Positions 7,690 to 16,867 of a stretch of DNA of 64,000 nt are shown here, in pieces (position 1 is the stretch's first letter; every line of letters begins with the position of its first letter). Both the position numbers and the translations under genes were made by a program. The notes beneath the pieces are model-generated. The model was given only the letters and a program-made list of their open reading frames with translations. It did no database searches and had not been told where the DNA came from. The stretch lies in the NCBI RefSeq assembly GCF_900091585.1, contig NZ_FMHT01000003.1, positions 4,207,501 to 4,271,500 of the forward strand, written 5' to 3'. This DNA comes from Micromonospora nigra (GTDB taxonomy: Bacteria > Actinomycetota > Actinomycetes > Mycobacteriales > Micromonosporaceae).

Positions 7690-10600
7690 TCACGCGGCGA
7701 TCGCCCGAGCGGTCGAATAGACGTCGGCGGGCAACGGGTGCGTCAACTGCCAGATGATCCGCATGGGCCGGTCCCCGGTGTGCTCCCGGTAGGTCATCGG
7801 GCCGGCGTACAGGTACGCGGGTGCCCCCAGGTCACGGTCGGGCACCCGGGATTCGCGGACGAACAGGTGCACCGTCGAGCCCCGCGCGGCGTGGTGGATG
7901 TAGCGCTGCCCGGTGGCCGACGCCGCCGACGTGGTGCTCTGCGACTCCCACTGGAACAGCTCGTCGGTGATGGCCCGGTCGGCGTACATGGTGGTGGGGG
8001 AGTAGTGGTGCTCCGACTTGACGAGGGTGACGAAGAACAGGTCCGCCTGCTCCGACTCCAGCCACTTCACGCCCTCGCGCAGCGACCCCGGGTTGGGCAT
8101 GCCGAAGGCGGCGCACGCCTCGTTGCGGCTGTACCGGGCGTGCACCCGCAGCGGCACCGCACCCGGCAGCGGCGCCGGGGTGACGCGGTGGATCCGGTCC
8201 CGCAGCACGTCGGCGACCTGGCGTAGCTCGACGCAGCGGGCGGGCTCCGCCCAGAGCCGCGCCAGCCGCTCCTCCCGGAAGGTCAGCGACGCGTTCGGCC
8301 CCCACAGGTCGAAGTGCAGCATGTCCCACAGCCGCCCCGCCGCCGGCCGCTCACCGGAGGCCACCCGCGTCAGCAGGTCCAGCCGGTCGACGTCGTCGAT
8401 GTGCAACATCCGCCCGATGGCCCGACCCAACTCCCGGTCGTACGCCCCGGGAGGCGTCGTGTCCCGTCCGGCGAGCCGCCGCAGCCCGGTCCACCCGCCG
8501 ACGCTGGCCGACCGGTACACGTCCTCGATCTCCACCCCGGTTTCCCGAAGGAAGTCGGCCAGGCTGACGTCCCCGAGTTGCCGCAGCTCCGCGACCAGGC
8601 CGTTCTTCGACGTCGGCAGCGCCGAACGCAGGTTGGCGAGCACGACGTCCTTCGCGACCCGGTCCAACTGCACGTGGCAGCCGCTCGGCAGCGACGGGAA
8701 GTCCTGCTCGACGGCTTCCCGCACCGCCCGGCGGCTGACCCCGGTCAACGCCCGCCAGCGCAGGTCGAAGCGGAAGTTGGCGTGCTGCCCGCCGATGAAG
8801 TCCAGCACCGTCAGGCAGGGCTTGTCGTCGTCGAGGCGCAGCCCACGGCCGAGCTGCTGAAGGAAGATCGTCGCGCTCTCGGTGGGCCGCAGCATCAGGA
8901 TCGTGTCGACCATCGGCAGGTCGACACCCTCGTTGAACAGGTCCACGGTGAAGAGCACCTTCTGGATGCCCTTCCGGAACTCCGTGAGCAGCGTCTGGCG
9001 ACCGGCTGCGTCCACCCGTGAGGTCACCGCCGCCGACGGCACTCCGTGCCGGGTGAACCAGTCCGCCATGAACTCGGCGTGCCCGATGCTCACGCAGAAC
9101 CCGAGCGCCCGCATCCGCCCGGCGTCGACGGTGTCCCGTACCGCCCGCAGCACCATCCGCGCCCGAGCGTGATTGCCGGTGTAGACGCCGTCCAGATCCG
9201 TCGGGTCGTAACCCTGCCCGCGCTTCCAGCGAAGCTGCGACAGGTCCGTGTCGTCGTGCAGCCCGAAATACTGGAACGGCGCGAGTAACTGCCGCTCCAA
9301 CGCGTCCCACAGGTGCAGCTCCACGGCGGCGCGGCCGTCGAACCACCGCCGCACGTCGCCGCCGTCGCTGCGGTCGGGGGTCGCCGTCAGTCCCAGCAGT
9401 ACGCGGGGCCGCAGCCGGTCGAGCAGGCGGGCGTACGTCGGCGCTTCCGCGTGGTGGAACTCGTCGACGACGACCATGTCGTACGCCTCGGGGTCGATCT
9501 CCCGCCGGTGTAGCGACTGGATGGAGGCGAAGACGTGCCGCCAGTCGCGCGGGGTGTGCCCGCCGACGAGCGGCTCGCCGAAGCTCCCGTCGCCCAGCAC
9601 CTGCCGGAACGTCGCCAGGCTCTGCCGCAGGATCTGCTCCTGGTGGGCGACGAACAGCAGCGACTCTGTCGTGCCGGCCCGGCGCAGCCGCCGGTAGTCC
9701 AGGGCGGCGACGATGGTCTTGCCGGTGCCGGTCGCCATCACCACCAGGTTCCGGTGCCGGCCGTGCACCTGCCGCTCGGCGTCCAGGTCGGCGAGGATCT
9801 CCGCCTGGTACGGGTACGGCCGCACGTCCAGGTTGGCGATCGGGGTGGGTGCCTCGCCGGGCCGCTCCCCGGACAGTGCTCTCCGGAGGCGCTCACCATC
9901 CCGGCCGGGGTGATAGTCCTCGAACGCCGGGTCGTTCCAGTAGTCCTCGAACGTGGCCGTGAACGTGTCGATGACGTGCGGCTGCTCGATGTTCGAGATC
10001 CGCACGTTCCACTCCACGCCATCGACCAGCGCGGCCTTCGACAGGTTCGACGAGCCGACGTACGCGGTGGTGGTGCCGTTGGGCCGGCGGAACAGCCACG
10101 CCTTGGCGTGCAGCCGGGTGGTCCTGGTCTCGTAGGACACCTTGATCTCGGCACCCAACTCGGCGAGCCGGTCGAGGGCCCGCTGATCGGTCGCCCCCAG
10201 GTACGTCGTGGTGATGACCCGCAGCTTCCCCTGCCTCTGCATCAGGTCCCGGATGGCCGGCTCGATGATGCGCAGGCCGTGCCACTTGATGAATGCACAG
10301 AGCAGGTCGACCTGCTCCGCCGAAGCCATCTCGTGGGTGACCTCGTGGCCGATGCGGGGCTGGTTGCGGCCGTTGACCAGGAGCGCGCCGGTGCTCAGCG
10401 GGGTGGTCGGCCGTGTTGGGAAGGTCGGTTGTGCGGGTGGGGTGGGTGGGGCGGCGATCGCGTGCAGGAGGTGCCTGGCGTCGGTGACCTGGTCCTGTGC
10501 CGTTGCTGCCTGCGGGCTGAATGCCGCGATGGTGTCGGCTATGCGGTTGGCCAGGTCGATCTGGTTCTGGAGCTTGTCGTCGCCGCCTGGGACGGACTTG

Positions 10601-10764
10601 AGGGCACGGTGGGCGAGGGTGGCTATGTGACGGGCGAGGGCGTCGGGGGCGTCGGCGGGGTCGAGCTTGCCGGGCTGGACGAGGGCGGGGTCTACGCGCT
10701 GGAGGCGGGTGGCGAGGTCGCGGGTGATGAGGTGCTCGTAAATGCCCCGCTCAAGATCCTTCAT
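7690..10764 (-). CDS. PLD-like nuclease + SF2 helicase + DUF3427 protein
   Basis: This 1024-residue protein has three parts. Residues ~120-260 form a phospholipase D-like domain with LHAKAWLFRR and VGSSNLSKAAL (one HxK half-site). Residues ~320-660 form a DEAD/DEAH helicase core: MATGTGKT Walker A, VVDEFHHAEA, GLTATPDRSDG and QQLGRGLR (motif VI). The last ~250 residues match DUF3427, including HYSPTTMYADRAI and WESQSTTSAASATGQRYIHH. Such proteins are recurrent in defence islands and resemble restriction-type DNA translocases with a nuclease module. It lies 88 bases downstream of the GmrSD-RAMA gene on the same strand, probably one operon. Confidence 0.85.
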   Translation of the reverse strand: MKDLERGIYEHLITRDLATRLQRVDPALVQPGKLDPADAPDALARHIATLAHRALKSVPGGDDKLQNQIDLANRIADTIAAFSPQAATAQDQVTDARHLLHAIAAPPTPPAQPTFPTRPTTPLSTGALLVNGRNQPRIGHEVTHEMASAEQVDLLCAFIKWHGLRIIEPAIRDLMQRQGKLRVITTTYLGATDQRALDRLAELGAEIKVSYETRTTRLHAKAWLFRRPNGTTTAYVGSSNLSKAALVDGVEWNVRISNIEQPHVIDTFTATFEDYWNDPAFEDYHPGRDGERLRRALSGERPGEAPTPIANLDVRPYPYQAEILADLDAERQVHGRHRNLVVMATGTGKTIVAALDYRRLRRAGTTESLLFVAHQEQILRQSLATFRQVLGDGSFGEPLVGGHTPRDWRHVFASIQSLHRREIDPEAYDMVVVDEFHHAEAPTYARLLDRLRPRVLLGLTATPDRSDGGDVRRWFDGRAAVELHLWDALERQLLAPFQYFGLHDDTDLSQLRWKRGQGYDPTDLDGVYTGNHARARMVLRAVRDTVDAGRMRALGFCVSIGHAEFMADWFTRHGVPSAAVTSRVDAAGRQTLLTEFRKGIQKVLFTVDLFNEGVDLPMVDTILMLRPTESATIFLQQLGRGLRLDDDKPCLTVLDFIGGQHANFRFDLRWRALTGVSRRAVREAVEQDFPSLPSGCHVQLDRVAKDVVLANLRSALPTSKNGLVAELRQLGDVSLADFLRETGVEIEDVYRSASVGGWTGLRRLAGRDTTPPGAYDRELGRAIGRMLHIDDVDRLDLLTRVASGERPAAGRLWDMLHFDLWGPNASLTFREERLARLWAEPARCVELRQVADVLRDRIHRVTPAPLPGAVPLRVHARYSRNEACAAFGMPNPGSLREGVKWLESEQADLFFVTLVKSEHHYSPTTMYADRAITDELFQWESQSTTSAASATGQRYIHHAARGSTVHLFVRESRVPDRDLGAPAYLYAGPMTYREHTGDRPMRIIWQLTHPLPADVYSTARAIAA

Positions 10765-10852
10765 CTTGCGGGTACGAAGACGGCGTCGGGGACCAGCGAA
10801 GCGAAGCCGCAGAACGAGGGAACAGCGGGTACGGCCAGCACGGGCGACTCAA

Positions 10853-12958
10853 TCATCCGTCCTCCCCGTCGTCGGTCTTGCGCAGTTCCTCCCTGAGCGC
10901 GGCCAGCGGGCGCAGCCCGGCCGGGGTGTCGGCCAGCCAGTACGCCCAGCCGTTCGTACTGTTGCCGTGGGCCACGTCGCCCGCGCCGGAGGGGGAGTCG
11001 TATGGCACGCCGTCGAACTCGATCCGACCGTCAGGGAGAACGTGCGCCTCGACATCGTCCGACGGGTTGATCAACACTGCGCCGACCGGTAGCAGGCCGG
11101 CGTCGATGAGGTCGACAACCCGCACGCCGTACCAGGTACGGGCCGGGGCTAGAGGCGCGGTCGGCTTGCCGGCCCTGGGGTAGACGGGCGCGTAGCCGGC
11201 ATCGGTCAGCCGGTTGAAAGCGTCCCGGACAACGGCGGCCATCAACTTGCGACGCTGACTTAAGAACATGTCGTATGGCAGCTTGGTCCACTTGTCGGGC
11301 AGGGCGTGCCAACGAGACTGGACGTCCAGCACACCTCGGCCGAGAGCCTTTTTGCGAACCTGGTCCGGCCAGTATTTCGCTGGCGGCTGGTCGGAGATAC
11401 TGATGTTGTCGTACCACTCGACTAGTGCCATGTTGGCGATCTGGTTGACTTTCTTGGTGTTGGTGATGCCCTGCGTGCGTAGGTAGGCGCGGGGAAATAG
11501 GTGATGTCGTTCGATGCCCTTCTTGGCGGTGACTGCCGGGTCGAGCCGAGCGCGCACCTTGCCAGTGGAGAGCAGTGCGTCGGCGTCCACGATGTTCAGG
11601 GCGGCGATATACGCCAGTAGCGCCGGTGACTTGGCGGCCGAGCTATCCAGTTCGTTGGGTAGGCGGATCTCCCAGTAGTCGGTGGTAAGGGTGTCGTTGA
11701 CAATCTTTGTCAGCACCGCAACGAACCCGTTAGCGTCACCCTTTGCCAGCGTGGCGAACTGGGCCAGGTCTCGCTCGACCTGACTCTCAAACGAGCCGGA
11801 ATAGCGCCCGGTTGTGTGTGCCATGAAGAACCAACGGGCCATCACCTCCCGCAGTCGGGCGATCGGGACCTGGTAGTCCACCCGCCCGATCAGCCAGATC
11901 GCGTACGAGAAAACGATTGCGTTCTCGCTGGAGATCATTTTCTTGCCGCGGAAACCGGCTCGCTCCAGGCAGAGTAGGAACTCGTGCCAGTTGGTCAGGT
12001 TCAGTACCTGCTCCTGTGCCTCGGCGAGCCGGGCGAACTGGGCCTCCCGCTTCTCCGGTGATGGCTTGCCGGTCTCCACGTCCTTGCCCCGCAGAAGCAC
12101 GTAGATCTGCTTGAGTACCGCGCGTCGCATGGCCAGCGCGACGGTGGCACGCAGCAACTGTGGCGGCTGAGGCTGGATGTACCAGTTGAACGGGGCGGCC
12201 TCGCCGAGACTCGGCACTCGGCAAGCCCGGCAAAAGTCCTCTAGGTCCCGCCGGCCTTTCTCCCAGAAGACTGACATGAGGGTGAGGATGAAGTCGGCTT
12301 GAACCAGCGCGACGCCCTCGCTGTTGATTCTGACAAAGATCTCCGCGACCTGCTCCTCATTAGCAGCCGAAGACAGCTCGATCACCTTAAACGGGTATTG
12401 CTGGAGGTCGTGCAGGCGATGAATCGCCTGCTCCAATCGCTGCTCCTCGCCATCGTCGACTACCCGGCGTGCGCTGAGCGCCTTCAGGTAAGCCTTCTTG
12501 GTCGTCCAGAGACCGCTGGGCTGCCAGAGCACGCTGATGTCCGGGATAAACTCTGGGTCCTTCTCGATGGCCGCGTCAGTGACAGCGAATGTGGCGTCGG
12601 TCGGTCGGAAGGCGATTCGGATCCGCGACTCGGAGTAGTCGTCGTGCAGCACTGTCGCTCCGGTCATCACCGCAAAGAGCGACGTGAGGCGCTGTTGCCC
12701 ATCAACGATAAGATGGTTCGGGGCGGTCTTGACGGTGTCTACCCCGATCTGCCGGGCTCCTACCTCAGCGCCGGTATCCCAGAAAAGCAGGTACCCAACG
12801 GGAAAGCCCTTGTACATTGAGTCAAACAGCGCCCGGACCTTCGTGGCCTGCCAGACGAAGGGTCGCTGAATGTCCGGCAACGCAATCTTCCCTGTCTTGA
12901 TCAGCTCGACCAGCAGCGAGACCGGGTAGGTGGTGTCCTTGTAGAGCGTCTCGGCCAT
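10853..12958 (-). CDS. GmrSD-type DUF262 + HNH nuclease fused to a RAMA domain
   Basis: A 701-residue protein. The N-terminal DUF262 (GmrS/ParB-like NTPase) shows LPDIQRPFVW (27-36) and the hallmark DGQQR (86-90). A middle DUF1524-like HNH nuclease region (~485-540) has RHHLFPRAYL and VNQIANMALVEWYDN. The C-terminus (~600-695), YGVRVVDLIDAGLLPVGAVL followed by a DG.I...G..YDSPSGAG and NGWAYW pattern, matches RAMA, a domain linked to sensing of modified DNA. GmrSD enzymes cut DNA carrying glucosylated hydroxymethylcytosine. This suggests a type IV-like restriction nuclease with its own modification-reading module, working with the downstream helicase. Confidence 0.82.
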   Translation of the reverse strand: MAETLYKDTTYPVSLLVELIKTGKIALPDIQRPFVWQATKVRALFDSMYKGFPVGYLLFWDTGAEVGARQIGVDTVKTAPNHLIVDGQQRLTSLFAVMTGATVLHDDYSESRIRIAFRPTDATFAVTDAAIEKDPEFIPDISVLWQPSGLWTTKKAYLKALSARRVVDDGEEQRLEQAIHRLHDLQQYPFKVIELSSAANEEQVAEIFVRINSEGVALVQADFILTLMSVFWEKGRRDLEDFCRACRVPSLGEAAPFNWYIQPQPPQLLRATVALAMRRAVLKQIYVLLRGKDVETGKPSPEKREAQFARLAEAQEQVLNLTNWHEFLLCLERAGFRGKKMISSENAIVFSYAIWLIGRVDYQVPIARLREVMARWFFMAHTTGRYSGSFESQVERDLAQFATLAKGDANGFVAVLTKIVNDTLTTDYWEIRLPNELDSSAAKSPALLAYIAALNIVDADALLSTGKVRARLDPAVTAKKGIERHHLFPRAYLRTQGITNTKKVNQIANMALVEWYDNISISDQPPAKYWPDQVRKKALGRGVLDVQSRWHALPDKWTKLPYDMFLSQRRKLMAAVVRDAFNRLTDAGYAPVYPRAGKPTAPLAPARTWYGVRVVDLIDAGLLPVGAVLINPSDDVEAHVLPDGRIEFDGVPYDSPSGAGDVAHGNSTNGWAYWLADTPAGLRPLAALREELRKTDDGEDG

Positions 12959-13754
12959 TCGTTGTCCTTAGTCGATTGGCAGTTGCTCGGAATCAGCGGT
13001 GACGGAATCGGCACCTATGCCGCCTTGCCGTGGGCGGGCTCACCCTTGTCGTGTGGGCCGCTGATCTTCCTCGCCGAATTATTGGGAGATCAATTCGAAC
13101 AGGCGGTTAAAAATCCCTGCTGGATCGTCGGACCCGCCGTGGAGCGCCGTACATCTCGGTCATGGCGTGATTGATTCGACGTGGATTGCCAACAGACCGG
13201 CAACGTCGGCGTCGCGTCGTCCGGGAATTGCACCCGGTCGTACGTCTCGTCAGCCCCGTTCTCCTCCCCTGCGGCCGGCTCGGTCGCCGTGGGATTGATC
13301 TCCTGTGTAGATGGTCACTCGATCTCCGGTCACGGCACGTTACCGGGACCCTGCCGGCTCTACCAGTCCTCGAGATCATGGAAGCTGCAGGCCGGTAGTG
13401 CGGGAGCCCGACGGTCGGATGGATTCCGACAGAAAGGCTGGCAGTTTAAGCTAAGATGTCCATGTTTGGTCCGTCGAACCATCAAGTAAGAATTATCCTG
13501 GCCAGGTGCGTGGCAGATATCCGACAGGCCATTGGTCGGTTCATAGCACTTAGCGGCTGGGCTAACACTCCGCGCGGTGTTCGCGGGTGTCACCTTCGAT
13601 CTCGTAGTCGAGCGGAGGCGATGTCACAGTCGCCGTGACGGTCAGCGCGCTGGGTGGCCGCAGCACACGGTTGCTGACGCACCGCTTGAATCGGGGTGGG
13701 CAGAAGACCAGCGTGGGCACTCAAGGCTGTCGTTCCCGATCGGAGTCGGTCAGG
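12959..13754. other. ~800-bp intergenic region, no convincing gene
   Basis: Between the GmrSD start and the convergently oriented APH gene end. Part is noticeably AT-richer (around 13080-13115 and 13450-13560), and the left part likely holds the promoter of the GmrSD/helicase operon. Several short open frames exist on both strands but none has recognisable protein character. Confidence 0.5.
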
Positions 13755-14645
13755 TCAGCGAAGGGCGTCCAGCGTGCCCCCGTGATCATCCTGTTGCACC
13801 GACCGGAGGCGGGTGGCGAATTCGGCAGCGACGGCCGGTGAACCGGCCAGGAGCGGTACGGCGGCGACGATCATCTTCAGCTCACGAGCCTCGCGTAGCA
13901 GTGGCCAGGACGGGTCGGTGGTGACATCGGAGCCGTAGGCAGCCGCCAAGGCGCGGTGCCCGTTCGCGACTCCGAATCTGGCCTCTCCCACGGCAACCGC
14001 CACCAGGTCGACCTGCCACGGCCCAACACACGTGGCGTCGAAGTCGCACAGGACGGCCCGCCCCGAGGGGTCGCGTAGCAGGTTGCCGACGTACGCGTCG
14101 CCGTGCACCAGTTGCCCGGTGGCGCGCTCGGCGAGGGCTTCGACCCGTGTCTCCAGGCGGTCACACCAGTCGGCCAGGTAGTTGCGGTCGCGTCCGTTGA
14201 GACCTTCGGCGTCGACAAGGCGGCGCCGTGCGTCGCTGATCGGATCCCATCGCGGGAGGGCCAACGGTGGGACGTCGAGTGCGTGGAACTCCCGCAGCAC
14301 CGAGCCGAGTTCTTGCACCGTCGGCGCAGGTGACCGTGGCGGAACGTACGCCCACACCGAGGCGGCCAGGTTCCCAACTTCGATCGGCTGCTCGACGCCC
14401 GGTGCCAGGCGGATCGTCGGTGCGTCGATCTTCTCGAACCAGCGTCCGAGCTGAACGACCTTCGTCACCCGTTCGCTAAGCCGATGGGTGCGCCCGATCC
14501 GGATGACGATGCCCTGTCGGGGCAGGGCGAAGACAGCGTTGTTGGTCAACCGCAGCAACTGCGCACCCTGCGAAGGGACGCCCAGGACGGCGGCGACCTG
14601 CCGCATGGCCGCCGTCATCGCCTCCTCGGAGAACCGTCCACTCAT
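13755..14645 (-). CDS. APH-family phosphotransferase, copy 1
   Basis: 296 residues, ATG 14645. The aminoglycoside-phosphotransferase/choline-kinase fold is shown by GQLVHGDAYVGNLLRD (catalytic loop, HGD...N) and AVLCDFDATCVGPWQVDL (metal-binding D). The N-terminal lobe carries RLTNNAVFALP and VIRIGRT for nucleotide binding. The substrate cannot be told: members phosphorylate antibiotics, small metabolites or proteins. It is about 91% identical by eye to the copy at 20761-21684, and differs at its C-terminus (HGGTLDALR). It is third in a minus-strand unit after the XRE regulator and GNAT genes, 50 bases after the GNAT stop. Confidence 0.85.
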   Translation of the reverse strand: MSGRFSEEAMTAAMRQVAAVLGVPSQGAQLLRLTNNAVFALPRQGIVIRIGRTHRLSERVTKVVQLGRWFEKIDAPTIRLAPGVEQPIEVGNLAASVWAYVPPRSPAPTVQELGSVLREFHALDVPPLALPRWDPISDARRRLVDAEGLNGRDRNYLADWCDRLETRVEALAERATGQLVHGDAYVGNLLRDPSGRAVLCDFDATCVGPWQVDLVAVAVGEARFGVANGHRALAAAYGSDVTTDPSWPLLREARELKMIVAAVPLLAGSPAVAAEFATRLRSVQQDDHGGTLDALR

Positions 14646-14681
14646 CTGGCTGCCGCAGCGTCAGCGGTGAGACGGCGCTCG
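14642..14681 (-). pseudogene. orphan tail of an XRE regulator gene (remnant)
   Basis: Minus-strand codons encode ERRLTADAAAAR then TGA, overlapping the APH ATG as ATGA. The same tail (ERRLTADAVAAR, TGA) is the true C-terminus of the second regulator at 21681. Here it lies between the GNAT stop (14696) and the APH start with no regulator attached, so it is a recombination scar. Confidence 0.75.
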
Positions 14682-14695
14682 GAGGGCGGCTCCCG

Positions 14696-15235
14696 TCATG
14701 GAAGGTGCTTCACCATGACGGCGAAGGTGGGGGAGCCGTCCCACGAGGGCGTGAGGTGGGTGATCTCCTGCCAGCCCCATGAGCGGTACGCCGCCTGAGC
14801 AGCCGTGTTGTCCGGTCGGACGAGCAGAGTCGCCCGAGTTTCGGGACGGCTCCCCACCAACTCGTCATGCAGCGCTCGGGCAACACCTTGCCGACGCCAC
14901 TCGCTCCCTACCATCAGCTCGCTGATGGCGAAGGTCCGCTTTCCGTCCTCCGCAGTGAAGTCGACCGAAACCGGCTCCTGGATGCCGTTCCACCAACCGG
15001 TGTCCGGCGCCAGCGGAAACCCGTAGATGTAGCCGATCAACTGGCCATCCGTCGTGGCCGTCACCAGCGTCCACCCGTCGCGCTGCCGGTGTGCCCCCAG
15101 CTGCCGGCGGTAGCGATCTTCGCTGTAGAACTCGCCGGCGTCTGCGTAGACCTCCAGGTAGAGCGCCACCAGCCGATCGGTGATGCCTTCGGCCTGCGCG
15201 GCGTCGTAGCGCTCAAGGCGCAGGTCGTCCCTCAC
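14696..15235 (-). CDS. GNAT family N-acetyltransferase
   Basis: 179 residues from GTG 15235, which overlaps the stop of the upstream regulator by GTGA, indicating coupled translation. The GNAT core is visible: ISELMVGSEWRRQGVARALH (acetyl-CoA pyrophosphate loop, Q/RxxGxA form), then RATLLVRPDNTAAQAAYRSWG (beta-5 to alpha-4). The substrate is unknown. A longer open frame upstream is not used because it lies inside the regulator gene. This gene is absent from the otherwise parallel copy-2 module, so it arrived or was lost together with the regulator C-terminus. Confidence 0.83.
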   Translation of the reverse strand: MRDDLRLERYDAAQAEGITDRLVALYLEVYADAGEFYSEDRYRRQLGAHRQRDGWTLVTATTDGQLIGYIYGFPLAPDTGWWNGIQEPVSVDFTAEDGKRTFAISELMVGSEWRRQGVARALHDELVGSRPETRATLLVRPDNTAAQAAYRSWGWQEITHLTPSWDGSPTFAVMVKHLP

Positions 15236-16701
15236 AGCGTCACCTGCTGGTCGTACGCGTCGATGAACTCCCGGACCGCGAGGGTGGAGGATGCGTTTCT
15301 CCCCATGTTGGCCCTGATCTGCCCGAGATGCCGCGTCACCCGCTGCGAGCTGATCTGCCTCACCTCCGGTAGGACGGCCAGCGCCATGCGCGCGGCCTGG
15401 TTGACGTCGCCCTGCCGGTACGTGGCCTCCGCGAGATGCACCGAGTAGGAGACCTGGTTGCGCCGAAGCTGGGTCGACGGGTTCTCCGTGGCGAGGCGGT
15501 GCGCCTCCGCCGCACGACCCGGGTTGCCGAGCGAGAGGTAGCAAGAACCTCGAATGGAGTGCATCTCCTGGACGTTCACGAAGTGCACGAACCCCTGGTC
15601 GTCCTCATGCGCGCCATGATCCAACTCGCGGCGGGCCTTGGCGATCTCCCGTTCGAACCCGCCCGAATCTCTCAGCACGGAAAACGCGTGAGCCCGGCGC
15701 AGGTGAAGGAGCGCCTTCAGCCGAGGCGTTCCCCAGCCGGCGGACACCCGAAGCGCCGCCTCGGCGCAGTCCAGCGACTCACGCGGCTGGGTGTCACGCA
15801 CGAGCAGGGAGAGCTGGGCCAGCGCCCGTGCCTCGACCCGGGGATCGTCGGCGATGCGCGCCCTCGTGATCGCCTCGTTGAGGTAGGGCCGTGCCTCAGC
15901 TCTGCGCCCGGAATCGATCGCCAGCCACGCGGCCTCGATCGAGAGGTCCGCTATCGCGCTCTGGAGTGCTTCCCCGACCTCCCGGCCGTACCGCGCCTTC
16001 TCGGCCCACGCGGCCAACCGGGCGTGGACCTTGATCGCGACGTCGCAGAGTTCGTTGGCGCCGACTGCGGCGTCGGTCTGCCTGAGCTGCTCCACCAGCG
16101 TGCTGGTGAGGCGCACGTGTTCCATGCCGATCGCCGGAGCGGCGTCCGCAGGTGCCGTCAGAAGGCCCAGGTGGTCGCCGGCCGTGAGCCCCGCCAGGGC
16201 GGCCAGCACGGTGAACTGTCGGCGGTCCGTGGTGACCACCTCCTCATTCGACTCCTCGACAACGATAGACGGCACTGCCGGTCGCGCATCGGTGCCGCCG
16301 CTTCCGGAGGGAAGCTGGAACCACAGCAGGTGCGCCGGAACTCGCAGGAGCTGCGCCCAGTGCGTCAGACGGTCCAGGTGCACCAGGGGTGGCCCATTCT
16401 CGACCCGGCTCAGCTGGGCCTGCGTGATCCCCAGCCATCCCGCCACGACGGTTTGAGGCAATGCGCTCCGGCCGTGGTACGGATGGCACCGGTACGCCCG
16501 GATCACCCGTCCGAGGTGCCGTTCCGCCAACGCCCGCCGGAGCGGCTCGTGCTTCCAGAAGGTCGCCGGCACCGTCGGTGGCGCGCTTAGCCGGTCGCGT
16601 TCGGCGGCCTGGCACGGTGCACAGCGTCCGCTGTCGTTGTCGCGGGCCAGCCGTCCCCCGCATCGGGGGCAGTTCGCATGTGTCACCGGCAACCTCGCCA
16701 T
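15232..16701 (-). CDS. zinc-ribbon XRE-HTH regulator with TPR-like C-terminus, copy 1
   Basis: 489 residues. An N-terminal zinc ribbon (CPRCGGRLARDNDSGRCAPC, residues 11-30) is followed by a Cro/XRE helix-turn-helix (VVAGWLGITQAQLSRVENG, ~85-103). From about residue 118 the protein is a helical TPR-like array (VEARALAQLSLLVRDTQPRE, GNPGRAAEAHRLATENPSTQ). Residues 1-117 are nearly identical to the regulator at 21681-23156 (about five differences), but the rest is unrelated in detail. Such regulators probably sense a peptide or metabolite through the TPR part. It heads a unit with GNAT and APH genes and is divergent from the DUF1399-like gene. Confidence 0.85.
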   Translation of the reverse strand: MARLPVTHANCPRCGGRLARDNDSGRCAPCQAAERDRLSAPPTVPATFWKHEPLRRALAERHLGRVIRAYRCHPYHGRSALPQTVVAGWLGITQAQLSRVENGPPLVHLDRLTHWAQLLRVPAHLLWFQLPSGSGGTDARPAVPSIVVEESNEEVVTTDRRQFTVLAALAGLTAGDHLGLLTAPADAAPAIGMEHVRLTSTLVEQLRQTDAAVGANELCDVAIKVHARLAAWAEKARYGREVGEALQSAIADLSIEAAWLAIDSGRRAEARPYLNEAITRARIADDPRVEARALAQLSLLVRDTQPRESLDCAEAALRVSAGWGTPRLKALLHLRRAHAFSVLRDSGGFEREIAKARRELDHGAHEDDQGFVHFVNVQEMHSIRGSCYLSLGNPGRAAEAHRLATENPSTQLRRNQVSYSVHLAEATYRQGDVNQAARMALAVLPEVRQISSQRVTRHLGQIRANMGRNASSTLAVREFIDAYDQQVTL

Positions 16702-16790
16702 GCGCAGGTGGCTCCGTCCATTCCGACTCGTCGAGCCTAACCATTGAAGCCGCTCCGCGGCTGCCCGGTATACGCAGCGCGCATACCGAC
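16350..16790. repeat. long repeat B, copy 1 (regulator N-terminus plus promoter)
   Basis: Near-identical to about 22805-23245. It covers the DNA-binding half of the XRE regulator gene and ~90 bases of its upstream region, then similarity ends on both sides. Confidence 0.85.
16767..16787. promoter_or_regulatory. conserved near-palindrome upstream of XRE regulator copy 1
   Basis: The sequence GGTATACGCAGCGCGCATACC is an imperfect inverted repeat (GGTAT/ATACC ends), conserved with two changes at 23222-23242 upstream of the second regulator. It lies in the divergent gap between the regulator and the DUF1399-like gene, so a shared operator is plausible. Confidence 0.5.
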
Positions 16791-16867
16791 CAACCTCGCG
16801 GCGTCATCCGACCGCGATGGACCGAGCCGGAGCCTGGGGTGCAGACCTACCTCAGGGAAGGAGCCCC

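Larger units (their letters stand above)
13721..14681. repeat. long repeat A, copy 1 (APH kinase gene plus flanks)
   Basis: This block is highly similar to 20761-21721. It covers the whole APH gene and, at its right end, 40 bases that in copy 2 encode the last residues of the upstream regulator. Similarity stops abruptly near 14682 / 21722. Confidence 0.85.

Noticed and set aside
12962..13640. Several short ORFs in the 800-bp gap upstream of the GmrSD gene
   Set aside because: Their composition is frame-shadow-like, none has a convincing ribosome site, and none resembles a known small protein.
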